Assembly (NCBI GenBank): GCA_016296065.1
Contig: JAEDKA010000035.1
Location: 1 to 37,969, forward strand
Direction of reading: 5' to 3'
DNA: 37,969 nt
Source: Kiritimatiellia bacterium
Lineage (GTDB): Bacteria > Verrucomicrobiota > Kiritimatiellia > RFP12 > UBA1067
Below, one piece after another: positions 1 to 8,415 of the stretch (positions are counted from its first letter, which is position 1; the number at the start of each line of letters is the position of its first letter). Both the position numbers and the translations under genes were made by a program. The notes under the pieces were generated by a model. That model was given only the letters and a program-made list of their open reading frames with translations, ran no database searches and was not told the DNA's origin.

Positions 1-1500
1 AAGATCTACTTCAACTGGATGGAGAACATCCAGGACTGGTGCATCTCCCGTCAGCTCTGGTGGGGCCACAGGATTCCCGCGTACTACCTCGGCGACGACG
101 TCTTCGTTGCGGAGACCGCCGAGGAGGCGCTCGCGCAGGCGAAGGCGAAGACAGGCAACGCCGCGCTTACGCTCGCCGACCTCGAGCAGGATCCCGACGT
201 TCTCGACACGTGGTTCTCGTCGTGGCTCTGGCCTTTTTCGACCCTCGGCTGGCCCGAGAAGACGAAGGACCTCGAGTACTACTATCCGACGAGCGACCTC
301 GTGACGGCGCAGGACATCATCTTCTTCTGGGTTGCCCGCATGATGATGGCCGGCATCCACTTCATGAAGAAGCCGCCGTTCAGGAACATCGTCATCCACG
401 GCATCGTCCGCGCGGCGGACGGCTCGAAGATGTCGAAGTCGAAGGGCAACTCGCTCGATCCGCTCGAGCTCATCGACCAGTACTCCGCGGACGCTCTGCG
501 CTTCTCCATCGCGCTCATCACGTCGCTCGAGTGCGACACGAAGGTGAACAAGGAGAAGTTCGAGATCGGACGCAACTTCACGACGAAGATCTGGAACGCG
601 GCGAAGTTCCTGCAAATGCAGATGGAGGCCTTTCCGCAGGAGGGGTTCGGGGACGCCGGAGTCCCCGTCCTTTCCAATCTCTCCGCCGACGACCGCCACA
701 TCCTCTACGCCGCCGACCTCGCCTGCCGCAAGGTCAACGAGATCCTCGAGGCGTACCGCATCCAGGACGGGGCGCTCGCCGTCTACGACTTCTTCTGGAC
801 GCAGATTTGCGACGGCTACGTGGAGTACGTGAAGGATTCGCCGAACAAGGCCGCGTCGGTCGCGATTCTCCGCGACGTCTTCTGGAAGGCTCTCAGGCTC
901 CTCCATCCGTACATGCCGTTCGTCACCGAGGAGGTCGCGCACCAGCTCGGGTTCCTCAAGGACGACGAGACGATCATGCTGCAGAAGTTCCCCGAGGGCT
1001 ACACGGACGCCGAGAAGGCGGCGTGGGGCGTGACCGAGGAGAACTACGAGTTCGTCAACGCGAAGCGCGAGGCGATCACGGCGATCCGCGCGCTGCGGGC
1101 CGAGTACAAGGTCCCGCCGGCGACGTTCGTGAAGGCGACCGTCGCGACCGACGACCCGAAGGCAAAGGCCGAAGTCGAGTCGCTGAAGAAGGCGATGCGC
1201 GCCGAGTCGGTCGAGTTCGTGCCTGCGGGGAGCGATCTCGCGATGCCGTCGAAGATCACGAAGTTCGGCACTGTCTACCTTTCGCTCGAAGGTCTTGTCG
1301 ACAAGGCTGCCGAGTCGAAGCGCATCGCGGGAGAGCTCGCGAAGCTCGCCGGGTTCATCAAGTCGAGCGAGGCGAAGCTCGCTAACGAGAACTTCGTCGC
1401 GCACGCGCCGGAGGCGGTTGTCGCCGAGGCGCGCCGCAAGCTCGCCGAGAACAAGGAGAAGGTCGCGCAGCTCGAGAAGCTCGCGAAGCTCTTCGCGTAA
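1..1500 (+). CDS. valS: Valyl-tRNA synthetase, C-terminal part (5' end outside window)
   Basis: This is a class I aminoacyl-tRNA synthetase that charges tRNA-Val. The frame is open from base 1, so the gene is cut by the window edge; 499 codons remain. The visible part begins just after the editing domain with a CISRQLWWGHRIP stretch typical of ValRS. It continues through the KMSKS loop (DGSKMSKSKGNS, KMSKS at 427-441), the helical anticodon-binding domain, and a charged C-terminal coiled coil over roughly the last 65 residues (the ValRS tRNA-binding arm). The Rossmann HIGH motif and most of the editing domain are off-window. A short stretch, QEGFGDAGVPVL (about 640-675), lies between the catalytic and anticodon domains. 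Its DNA is a palindromic repeat identical to one in ileS, so it is probably an inserted element. No terminator is visible after the stop. Confidence 0.96.
   Translation, partial: KIYFNWMENIQDWCISRQLWWGHRIPAYYLGDDVFVAETAEEALAQAKAKTGNAALTLADLEQDPDVLDTWFSSWLWPFSTLGWPEKTKDLEYYYPTSDLVTAQDIIFFWVARMMMAGIHFMKKPPFRNIVIHGIVRAADGSKMSKSKGNSLDPLELIDQYSADALRFSIALITSLECDTKVNKEKFEIGRNFTTKIWNAAKFLQMQMEAFPQEGFGDAGVPVLSNLSADDRHILYAADLACRKVNEILEAYRIQDGALAVYDFFWTQICDGYVEYVKDSPNKAASVAILRDVFWKALRLLHPYMPFVTEEVAHQLGFLKDDETIMLQKFPEGYTDAEKAAWGVTEENYEFVNAKREAITAIRALRAEYKVPPATFVKATVATDDPKAKAEVESLKKAMRAESVEFVPAGSDLAMPSKITKFGTVYLSLEGLVDKAAESKRIAGELAKLAGFIKSSEAKLANENFVAHAPEAVVAEARRKLAENKEKVAQLEKLAKLFA
642..670 (+). repeat. 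Intragenic palindromic repeat, copy in valS
   Basis: These 29 nt are identical to 13706-13734 in ileS. The core pairs GGGGAC with GTCCCC around a GCCGGA loop. In valS it is read as GFGDAGVPV, a different frame from the ileS copy. It lies in a linker between domains, where ValRS length is not strongly conserved. Confidence 0.75.
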
Positions 1501-1521
1501 TCGATTGCCCATAGTCTCAAC

Positions 1522-1652
1522 TCAGCTCGCGAGGTGCATGTAGTTCACCTCGCGAGCTGCTATATACCCACCTCGCGAGGTACCCCATACCCACCTCGCG
1601 AGGTACCCTATGCCCAACTCGCGAGGTACCCCATGCCCACCTCGCGAGGTGG
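1522..1652. repeat. Six-unit, 23-bp tandem array with palindromic cores
   Basis: CTCGCGAG cores start at 1526, 1549, 1572, 1595, 1618 and 1641, a spacing of exactly 23 bp each time. Copies 3, 4 and 6 extend to the 12-bp perfect palindrome ACCTCGCGAGGT; the other copies match it on one side or with one change. The linkers read approximately ACCCCATGCCC. The array lies in the valS to beta-helix gene gap (1501-1813), about 100-180 bp upstream of the downstream promoter. It could be a cluster of dimeric protein-binding sites or a non-functional tandem expansion. There are no CRISPR-like unique spacers. Confidence 0.85.
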
Positions 1653-1702
1653 CGTGTCTCTACTTCACGAGTATATTTCCCATCTTTCTTGCGTCGTTGT
1701 TT

Positions 1703-1717
1703 CGTAAAACAGACGGA
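1703..1717 (+). promoter_or_regulatory. Upstream motif shared with the giant exoprotein gene
   Basis: CGTAAAACAGACGGA matches CGTAAAATAGACGGA (21481-21495) at 14 of 15 positions. A second, shorter copy (TAAACAGACGG, 1729-1739) follows, just as AAAACAGACG follows at 21520-21529. Both genes encode large secreted proteins, so a common regulator or promoter-proximal element is plausible. Confidence 0.45.
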
Positions 1718-1746
1718 GAAAAATTTTTTAAACAGACGGCGGTCGC

Positions 1747-1775
1747 TTGTCAATTCGCGTTGGATATGGTAATAT
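1747..1775 (+). promoter_or_regulatory. Predicted sigma-70-type promoter of the beta-helix protein gene
   Basis: A -35 box TTGTCA (1747-1752), a 17-bp spacer and a -10 box TAATAT (1770-1775) preceded by TGG (extended -10) are visible. The start would be near 1782, leaving a leader of about 30 nt. A strong Shine-Dalgarno GGAGG lies just before the ATG at 1814. Confidence 0.65.
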
Positions 1776-1813
1776 TGACTTATGAAAGTCTGTAAAACTT
1801 TCATGGAGGTAAA

Positions 1814-4800
1814 ATGAAAAAAACAATTGTTGTCTTTGCCGCGCTATGCGCGTCTATTGCGTTCGCCAACGAGATACCTGCCACCGATGTTCCGATGTCG
1901 GGCAGTTTCTCGGCAGGGGTTCCGATAAGGGCGTTCCTGCATCTTGGTGCCACCTACAACAACGACGATCTGGCGAAGAAGGTCGGGGATGACGTGTACG
2001 GTCTTCATCACGACTACCTCGCCCAGCACGGAGGGGAGGCGAACCAGCGTCCGTACCCCGGGCTTTCGTACAATGGACTCCTGACTCATGGCGACGCTGC
2101 CAACCAGGGATATCTTGTCTGGAGCGTTGTCGCGTCCGGTGACGATACGTGGACTACCGGCGGCAGTGGCAAGGACAGGGACAACTACGACAAGTATCTC
2201 TGCATATACCTCCAGGTTCCTGGCACGGCGGACCTTCCGGTCCAGTACCAGACGCGCCATGACGACGGACTGTGGGTGTGGAACAACGGTGTGGTCGTAG
2301 TGCAGAGGGACGCATACGACGGCGGCAATTTCGACAATTTCAACGGCGTTTTACATCCGGGCGAGAACTGCATACTCCTCAAGTTCCAGGAGGATGGTGG
2401 CGGCGACGGACTCCAGGTCCGCATCGGACCTCGCGCGGGATCGGACTTAACCGGCGTCACCTATTCGCTCTACCCGACGGAATTCAAGATGCAGAATTCA
2501 GTGACTGGCTCTGCTTCGTTCTTCTCCACGCCGACTTTGAGCATCTGCCACGTCCCGTATTCCGCTTCAGCCATCTTTTACCAGATTACGGAGTCGCCCG
2601 ACGAGGACTCGCTCGATCCGGGCGGGTGGCAGGACTACTCTCCGCAGCTGGCAGGCGCGTATTCCGTCCAGTCCGATCTGACTTCCGATCATGCCGTGAC
2701 GCCTTATTTCTGGATGCTGAGCAACGACGATACCACGAATTGCGTCGCAGGAAATACTCTTCTCTTTTCGACCAGTGTTCCGACCGTGCTTACGAGGAAC
2801 GCGGCCTTCGACATCGACGAGACTAACGGAACGGCAATACCGGTTGCGGCGATAGACAACGGCTCCTATGACAACGTTTCCGGAATCGAGTCCATGTGGG
2901 TTACGCCGGAAAAGATATACGGATCCGGAACGGTCACGCTCCACGCCCGCAACAACGCGGGAATCGTTTCGACGGCCACCGCAAACATCTCCGTCGTCCA
3001 TACTGACGCCATCTATGTCGATGACGACGGCAGCGACACTGCAGGCGACGGAACATCCGCAAATCCGATCAAGACGCTGGAGAAGGCTTTTGCCGTCATC
3101 GCGGCCATGCCCAAGCCGATCATCATCAAGGCTGGTAGATACGACGCGGCGGATGGGTGGTCGTTCCCGATTTCCGTTCCGTCCGGCGCCGACATTTCCG
3201 CCGCCGACCTCGCCGAGGTCATCTTCGACGCCGGCAACGCGGCGGAGAGCGCAGTCGTGTTCGACGGAGTTTCCGATTCGTCGATCGCGGGCGTCACGTT
3301 CATGAACACGACTCATGAGGCCGTGTCCGTGAAGGGCGGCTCGAGCGGAATCGTCGTTGAAAACTGCTCGTTCACCCAGTCCGCCGACAACGCCTACGGC
3401 TACGCGCTCGCGGCCAACGTCGGCGCCGCGAGTTCCGTGACTTTCGAAGGATGCGAATTCTCCAACCTCTCTGGACGCAGGTTCGTCGTCAAGGTCGACG
3501 ACACTAACTCGACGCTTGTTTTCAACGACTGCGTTTTTTCGCGCAACACTCTCGTTCATACCGTTGGCGAAGATTATTTCAACCGCTGCGGCACGATATT
3601 CTCAACTGATGCAAACACCATCACGCTGAACCGCTGCACGTTCGAAGGCAATACCGCGCCGGAGGGGGTTCCACACGACAGCGCGCACAGCGCGGCAATC
3701 TACTGCGGTGGCTGCACGGTCACGATTGACGGATGCCGCTTCATCGGCAACCACGGAGCCGGACTCTTCGGCTTCAGCGGCGGCGGAGAGAACTTCAACT
3801 ACAACGTCAGGAACTCTCTTTTCGCCGACAACGACGTAACCGCGTCCATGCAGTGCGGCTACAACTGCCAGGTACTCTGGTCGAACTGCACGTTCGTCCG
3901 CAACAGCGGAGGATACGCGGGGTATGTCACACACGTCTCGGAGTTCGACAACTGCATCTTCTACAAGGACGGTCCGGCATCGCGCAAGGCCAAGGAAGGC
4001 TGGAGCTCCGGCGCGGCGAACATCAGATTCGTCAACACTGTCCGCTACCTGTCCGAAGACGGCGATGGATATGATTCATCGCACAGCAGCGGCATCTTCA
4101 CTCAGGATCCTTCCCTTGCAAACGCCGACGCCTCCTCGTCCAACGCTGCGTTCGACGTGCGTCCGCGTCCGCAGAGCTATGTAATCGACGCCTCCAGCGA
4201 TTCGCTCGTCCACGGGTCGTTCGATGTCGACGGCAACGCGCGTGTCGCGGACAATAACCTTGACGGTATCGCCGCCGCCGATCTAGGCTGCTACGAGTCG
4301 CTTTTCCATGCGACGACGGTGCCGACGTTCGAGCTTGACGTTCCCGGCTTCGTCGGCGCGATTCTGGGGTCGAGCGCAAGGCTTCACATAACCGTGTCCC
4401 ACCGCACGGACGTGGAAGGGGCGATTGTGGCTTCCGTCACCTACGGTGAAGGCATCACGGGCCCGGCGCAGATAACTTTTGCGGAGGGAGTCTCCGAGGC
4501 GTACATTGAAGTCGAGGTTGCGGCCACCGCGCCGGAGCATTCGAGCATCGTGATCTCCGACGCAGGCTCGACCGGGGTTGTCGGCAGCCTCATCGATGTG
4601 TTTACCTCCGAGCTTGAGTTCACGATCGGGGGAAGTTCTGACTTCTATGTTTCCAAGGATGAGATTCTTGAGATTCCGGTCTCGTTTGGACTTGAGGGAG
4701 GTGTTACGCCCGTCCGCGTAACGTTCTCGGCGTCCTCGCAGGAGGGCGAAGGATCGTCTCGTCTCGAGCTTGTCGGAGATCCCGTCGTCGAAGTGGGCAC

Positions 4801-6286
4801 GGGCTCGTCGCTCGGCCGGCTCAGCATCGTCGGCGGAACGGGAATCAACTCGATCACGCTCACACTCTCCGCGGGCACGTTCAAGGAGAGCGGAGGCAAG
4901 ACGCTCACCGTGCGCGTCGCCGCCTATGACGGATACATTGTTGTGCGTCCGGGATCGGGCTACGACGAGTTCGGCGCGGGACTCACGGCTTCGCATCCGC
5001 TCGGGTCAATACCGTACGCTGTCTCGCTTACGGATGCGGGCGATGAAATACGCATCCTGCCCGGCGTCTACGGGGCGGATGTCGTCTCCTTCCCCGTTAG
5101 GACGGCCGGCAGGATTCTGCGCGGATGGAATCCGTCTTCCGAAACGAAGCCTGAGGACGTCGTTTTCGATGCGGAGAATTCCGCCGCGAACGCGTTTGCC
5201 TTCGAGGGCCGGGATGCGTCTTCCGTGTCGTTCATCTCCCTGCGCAACACCTCGGCCGGCATCGTCTCCGCCAACGGAACGACGGTTTCGCTCACAAACT
5301 GCGTGTTTGCCCAGGACACGGCGAACTACGACGCGGGCGGAGCCGTTGAGCTCATGAACGCCGCGTCCGTGACGGCCGTCGACTGCGTCTTCACCGGAAT
5401 GGTCCGACGCGCCGTCGCCTACTGCCGCAACATGGGCGAGAAAAACTCCTCCTTCACCGCCAAGAAATGCCTCTTCGAGAATAACGACGTCGCGTTCTCG
5501 GTTCTCGCCGGCGACGTTACGAGGGAAGGCTCAAACGAGGGCGGCGGTGGCGTCGCGGCGACATTCGACATCGAGGACTGCCGGTTCGTCTCCAACAACG
5601 CTGGCGCGGTGTACGATGCGGAATACCTTTCCGACTACTACCGCTCGTCCATTCTCACAATACGCCAAGAGGGCAACGCGAGGTTCAATCGGTGCAGCTT
5701 CATCGCGAACACCGCGTTCAACATGTTCGGCATCAGCGGCGGAACGTCTGTCCGCATCCGCAACTCCCTCTTCGCGGGCAACGTCGCGACGCAGGGCATG
5801 TTCCACGGCTACAATACCACCGTCGCCATGAACAACTGCACGATGGTGGGCAACTCCGGTGGATACGCCGCGATGCATATCAAAAACGATATCTACGATT
5901 CTATCATCGTCAACGACACGAAGCTTCACTTCGGTTCCGCTGCTAAAGGAATCTGGGATGGTGCCTATGTCAAGCTCCACAACTCCATCCTCTGGAACAC
6001 GCCCGTCGACGATGAGCATCCGTACGACGCCGACAGCACGCCGATTCTCGAGGACCCGAAGCTGAAGAACATAACCGCCGACGTCCTTTCTAAGTCGTTC
6101 TTGCCCATGCCCCTTAAGGGCGGCCCGGCAATTGACGCTTCGCTATCGTACAACGCCGAGTCGTGGGGCGACAAAGACGCATACGGCAAGCCGCGCTTCA
6201 CAGGCTCCGGCGCGTCGCCTGCCGCAGACCTCGGTGCGCTTGAGTACGACAGCAGCCTCAACCAGTTCATCATTAGAGTCCGCTGA
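1814..6286 (+). CDS. Large secreted protein with two beta-helix modules
   Basis: The protein has 1490 aa. MKKTIVVFAALCASIAFA is a clear Sec signal peptide. Residues about 90-215 resemble a PA14-like lectin fold (RHDDGLWVWNNG). A DUF1565-like entry motif (DAIYVDDDGSDTAGDGTS, near 400) starts a right-handed beta helix to about 830. A Calx-beta-like all-beta stretch follows (about 835-1030). A second beta helix runs from about 1040 to the end. The two helices share the late signature GYN...NNCT/SNCT...NSGGYA, so one module probably arose by duplication. No PEP-CTERM or transmembrane anchor is seen at the C terminus. A polysaccharide-binding or -degrading (pectin-lyase-like) surface protein is likely, but no catalytic residues can be assigned. 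The start is supported by GGAGG spaced about 6 nt from the ATG. The GH92 gene follows after 20 nt, suggesting co-transcription. Confidence 0.85.
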   Translation: MKKTIVVFAALCASIAFANEIPATDVPMSGSFSAGVPIRAFLHLGATYNNDDLAKKVGDDVYGLHHDYLAQHGGEANQRPYPGLSYNGLLTHGDAANQGYLVWSVVASGDDTWTTGGSGKDRDNYDKYLCIYLQVPGTADLPVQYQTRHDDGLWVWNNGVVVVQRDAYDGGNFDNFNGVLHPGENCILLKFQEDGGGDGLQVRIGPRAGSDLTGVTYSLYPTEFKMQNSVTGSASFFSTPTLSICHVPYSASAIFYQITESPDEDSLDPGGWQDYSPQLAGAYSVQSDLTSDHAVTPYFWMLSNDDTTNCVAGNTLLFSTSVPTVLTRNAAFDIDETNGTAIPVAAIDNGSYDNVSGIESMWVTPEKIYGSGTVTLHARNNAGIVSTATANISVVHTDAIYVDDDGSDTAGDGTSANPIKTLEKAFAVIAAMPKPIIIKAGRYDAADGWSFPISVPSGADISAADLAEVIFDAGNAAESAVVFDGVSDSSIAGVTFMNTTHEAVSVKGGSSGIVVENCSFTQSADNAYGYALAANVGAASSVTFEGCEFSNLSGRRFVVKVDDTNSTLVFNDCVFSRNTLVHTVGEDYFNRCGTIFSTDANTITLNRCTFEGNTAPEGVPHDSAHSAAIYCGGCTVTIDGCRFIGNHGAGLFGFSGGGENFNYNVRNSLFADNDVTASMQCGYNCQVLWSNCTFVRNSGGYAGYVTHVSEFDNCIFYKDGPASRKAKEGWSSGAANIRFVNTVRYLSEDGDGYDSSHSSGIFTQDPSLANADASSSNAAFDVRPRPQSYVIDASSDSLVHGSFDVDGNARVADNNLDGIAAADLGCYESLFHATTVPTFELDVPGFVGAILGSSARLHITVSHRTDVEGAIVASVTYGEGITGPAQITFAEGVSEAYIEVEVAATAPEHSSIVISDAGSTGVVGSLIDVFTSELEFTIGGSSDFYVSKDEILEIPVSFGLEGGVTPVRVTFSASSQEGEGSSRLELVGDPVVEVGTGSSLGRLSIVGGTGINSITLTLSAGTFKESGGKTLTVRVAAYDGYIVVRPGSGYDEFGAGLTASHPLGSIPYAVSLTDAGDEIRILPGVYGADVVSFPVRTAGRILRGWNPSSETKPEDVVFDAENSAANAFAFEGRDASSVSFISLRNTSAGIVSANGTTVSLTNCVFAQDTANYDAGGAVELMNAASVTAVDCVFTGMVRRAVAYCRNMGEKNSSFTAKKCLFENNDVAFSVLAGDVTREGSNEGGGGVAATFDIEDCRFVSNNAGAVYDAEYLSDYYRSSILTIRQEGNARFNRCSFIANTAFNMFGISGGTSVRIRNSLFAGNVATQGMFHGYNTTVAMNNCTMVGNSGGYAAMHIKNDIYDSIIVNDTKLHFGSAAKGIWDGAYVKLHNSILWNTPVDDEHPYDADSTPILEDPKLKNITADVLSKSFLPMPLKGGPAIDASLSYNAESWGDKDAYGKPRFTGSGASPAADLGALEYDSSLNQFIIRVR

Positions 6287-6306
6287 CGCGGAGTCATCTC
6301 AATACA

Positions 6307-8373
6307 ATGACATTCAGCATACTTCTCGCCGCCACTGTCGCCGCCGCTGCGGTTGACCCGGTGGAGTTCGTAGACCCGTTCATAGGCACGTCCGGCAACG
6401 GACACACCACGCCGGCCGCGGCGTATCCGTTCGGAATGCTCCAGCCCGGGCCCGACACCGGTCTGGAGGGCTGGGAGCACTGCTCCGGATACCAGTTCGG
6501 GGACAAGCGTATCAAGCGCTTCTCGCAGACGCACCTCAGCGGAACAGGTGGAGGCGATCTGTGCGACCTCGGAATACTTCCGTTCACCGGCGACGCCGCG
6601 CCAGTGGAAGACGGACTCGCCTTTGAGCCCTCGAGCGAAAAGGCTACGCCAGGATACTACTCCGTCGAGCTTGAAGGCGGCGTCACTGCCGAGATGACTG
6701 CGTCCGAGCACGCTGCCATGTTCCGCTTCCGGTTCGCGAAGGGCACTCCGCGCGTGCTGCTCGACCCCATGTGGGCGCTCGGACGCGTCACCGGCAGCAA
6801 GGTGCGTCCGCGCGAGAAAGGGCTCCTCGTCGGACACCTCCAGCGCGACGGATGGGTGCGGCGCGACGTGTTCTTCGCCGTCGAGCTTTCGCGCGAGCCG
6901 TCGGCCGAGGAGGTGATTCCCACTCCCGGGTACGGGCTACCCCCGCGATTCGTCTGGACGTTCGACGGCGCCGAGGAAGTCCTCGTCAAGGTGTCGCTCT
7001 CGCGCTCCTCTATCGCCGGGGCCGTCGGCAACATCGCGGCGGATATGCCGCGCTGGGATTTCGACGCCGCGAAGGCGTCCGCCGAGTCGCGCTGGCGCGA
7101 GATGCTCTCGCGCGTCGCGGCGGATGGTCCGCGCGACAGGCTCGTTGCGCTCTATACCTCGCTCTACCACCTCTTCTTCCAGCCGAATCTCATTTCCGAC
7201 GCCGGGGAGAAGCCGTTCTACTCGACGATGTCGCTCTGGGACACGTTCCGCGCTGCGCATCCGCTGTACACGCTGCTGTGCCCGGAATACGTCGTGCCGT
7301 TTATCGAGTCGATGTCGCGCCACTGCGACAAGAACGGATACATGCCGATCTGGACGCTTTGGGACTCCGACAACCAGTGCATGATCGGGACGCACTCGGT
7401 TCCCGTTGTGGTCGACGCGTTCCTGAAGGGCTTTCCGGGCGACTGGGAGGCGATGTACGCCCGCGTCAGGCAGACCCTCACCGCGCCGCATGTGAGGTGG
7501 AAGGAGGACTGGGATCTCCTCGACATCTACGGATACTATCCCTTCGACGTCATCCGCGGAGAGTCTGTCTCGCGCACGATGGAGTGCGCGTACGACGACT
7601 GGTGCGCGGCGCAGATGGCGGAGCGCCTCGGCAAGGCGGATGATGCGGCGTTCTTCCTGCGCCGCTCGCGCAGCTGGCGTAACGTCTTCGACGTCGAGAG
7701 CGGATATGTGCGCGGGAAGGACAGGTCCGGCCGCTGGCGCGAGCCGTTCAATCCGTTTGCCCTCGGGCACGGCTCCGAAGCGGAGAACGACTTCACCGAA
7801 GGGAACGCCTTCCAGTACACCTGGCACGTCATGCAGGATCCGAAGGGGCTCGAGGAGGCGATGGGCGGTCGCGACGCCATGCTCGAGAAGCTAGACGCGC
7901 TCTTCCGCGCGCCCGAGAAGATCGAGGGCAGCGACTGCCCGGTGGACATATCTGGCCTCATCGGACAGTACGTGCACGGCAACGAGCCGAGCCACCACGT
8001 GATCTACTTCTATTCGCTCCTCGGAAGGCCCGACAAGGCCGCTGAGCGCGTGGCCGAGGTGTTCGAGCGCTTCTACGGCACGACGCGCGACGGGCTCTGC
8101 GGGAACGACGACTGCGGGCAGATGAGCGCGTGGTATGTCTTCTCGGCGCTCGGGTTCTATCCTTTCAATCCGTGCGGAGGCGAATACGTCACCGCGTCGC
8201 CGCAATTCGACAGGCTCGTTGTGCGCATCGGAGACAGGAAGCTCGTCGTCACGCGCGACGCGCCGGGGGCGACTGATGCGTCGTTCCGTGGCCGCCCCGT
8301 CGAGGGATGCGTCCTTCGCCATGCGGACGTGCTGAAAGGCGGCGAACTCGTCTTCTCCGCCAAGTCGAAGTAG
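6307..8373 (+). CDS. GH92 family alpha-mannosidase, exported
   Basis: This is a calcium-dependent exo-alpha-mannosidase of glycoside hydrolase family 92, expected to trim alpha-mannosides of N-glycans or mannans outside the cytoplasm. The 688-aa length is near family size. A short hydrophobic N terminus (FSILLAATVAAAA) is a probable signal peptide. Family landmarks appear in order: FIGTSGNGHTTPAAAYPFGM near 25-45; FSQTHLSGTGGGD near 77-89; SLWDTFRAAHPL near 312; GNEPSHH at 558-564, which contains the presumed general-acid Glu; and GNDDCGQMSAWY at 599-610, which contains the acidic residues of the base/Ca site. The end is a typical beta-sandwich return. The Shine-Dalgarno is weak, and the 20-nt gap from the beta-helix gene suggests shared transcription. 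Linkage (1,2, 1,3, 1,4 or 1,6) cannot be read from sequence. Confidence 0.93.
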   Translation: MTFSILLAATVAAAAVDPVEFVDPFIGTSGNGHTTPAAAYPFGMLQPGPDTGLEGWEHCSGYQFGDKRIKRFSQTHLSGTGGGDLCDLGILPFTGDAAPVEDGLAFEPSSEKATPGYYSVELEGGVTAEMTASEHAAMFRFRFAKGTPRVLLDPMWALGRVTGSKVRPREKGLLVGHLQRDGWVRRDVFFAVELSREPSAEEVIPTPGYGLPPRFVWTFDGAEEVLVKVSLSRSSIAGAVGNIAADMPRWDFDAAKASAESRWREMLSRVAADGPRDRLVALYTSLYHLFFQPNLISDAGEKPFYSTMSLWDTFRAAHPLYTLLCPEYVVPFIESMSRHCDKNGYMPIWTLWDSDNQCMIGTHSVPVVVDAFLKGFPGDWEAMYARVRQTLTAPHVRWKEDWDLLDIYGYYPFDVIRGESVSRTMECAYDDWCAAQMAERLGKADDAAFFLRRSRSWRNVFDVESGYVRGKDRSGRWREPFNPFALGHGSEAENDFTEGNAFQYTWHVMQDPKGLEEAMGGRDAMLEKLDALFRAPEKIEGSDCPVDISGLIGQYVHGNEPSHHVIYFYSLLGRPDKAAERVAEVFERFYGTTRDGLCGNDDCGQMSAWYVFSALGFYPFNPCGGEYVTASPQFDRLVVRIGDRKLVVTRDAPGATDASFRGRPVEGCVLRHADVLKGGELVFSAKSK

Positions 8374-8398
8374 CGTCCGCAAGGACGGGGCAGTTTTT
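8374..8398 (+). terminator. Possible weak terminator hairpin after the GH92 gene
   Basis: CGTCC and GGACG pair around a GCAA tetraloop (8374-8387). A TTTTT run at 8394-8398 follows after six bases. The distance to the T run is long for an intrinsic terminator, and the T run is also part of the next promoter. Confidence 0.3.
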
Positions 8399-8410
8399 GG
8401 TATAATATAC
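8394..8410 (+). promoter_or_regulatory. Extended -10 promoter of plsY, likely giving a leaderless mRNA
   Basis: TTTTTGGTATAATATAC contains TGG-TATAAT (TATAAT 8401-8406). The same 17-mer precedes the tRNA gene (15349-15365), and a close version precedes paaK on the minus strand. No good -35 is visible. The expected start (about 8412-8414) is only 2-4 nt before the ATG at 8416. Confidence 0.65.
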
Positions 8411-8415
8411 AGAAT

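Noticed and set aside
1522..1652. CRISPR array
   Set aside because: Units are contiguous 23-bp repeats without variable spacers, and no cas genes are present.
1517..1804. Minus-strand frame over the 23-bp array
   Set aside because: The predicted protein only translates the tandem repeat. No Shine-Dalgarno or family resemblance is seen, and it runs through the promoter of the next gene.
6200..6286. PEP-CTERM or similar sorting signal at the end of the beta-helix protein
   Set aside because: The C terminus has no PEP motif, no hydrophobic helix and no basic tail.
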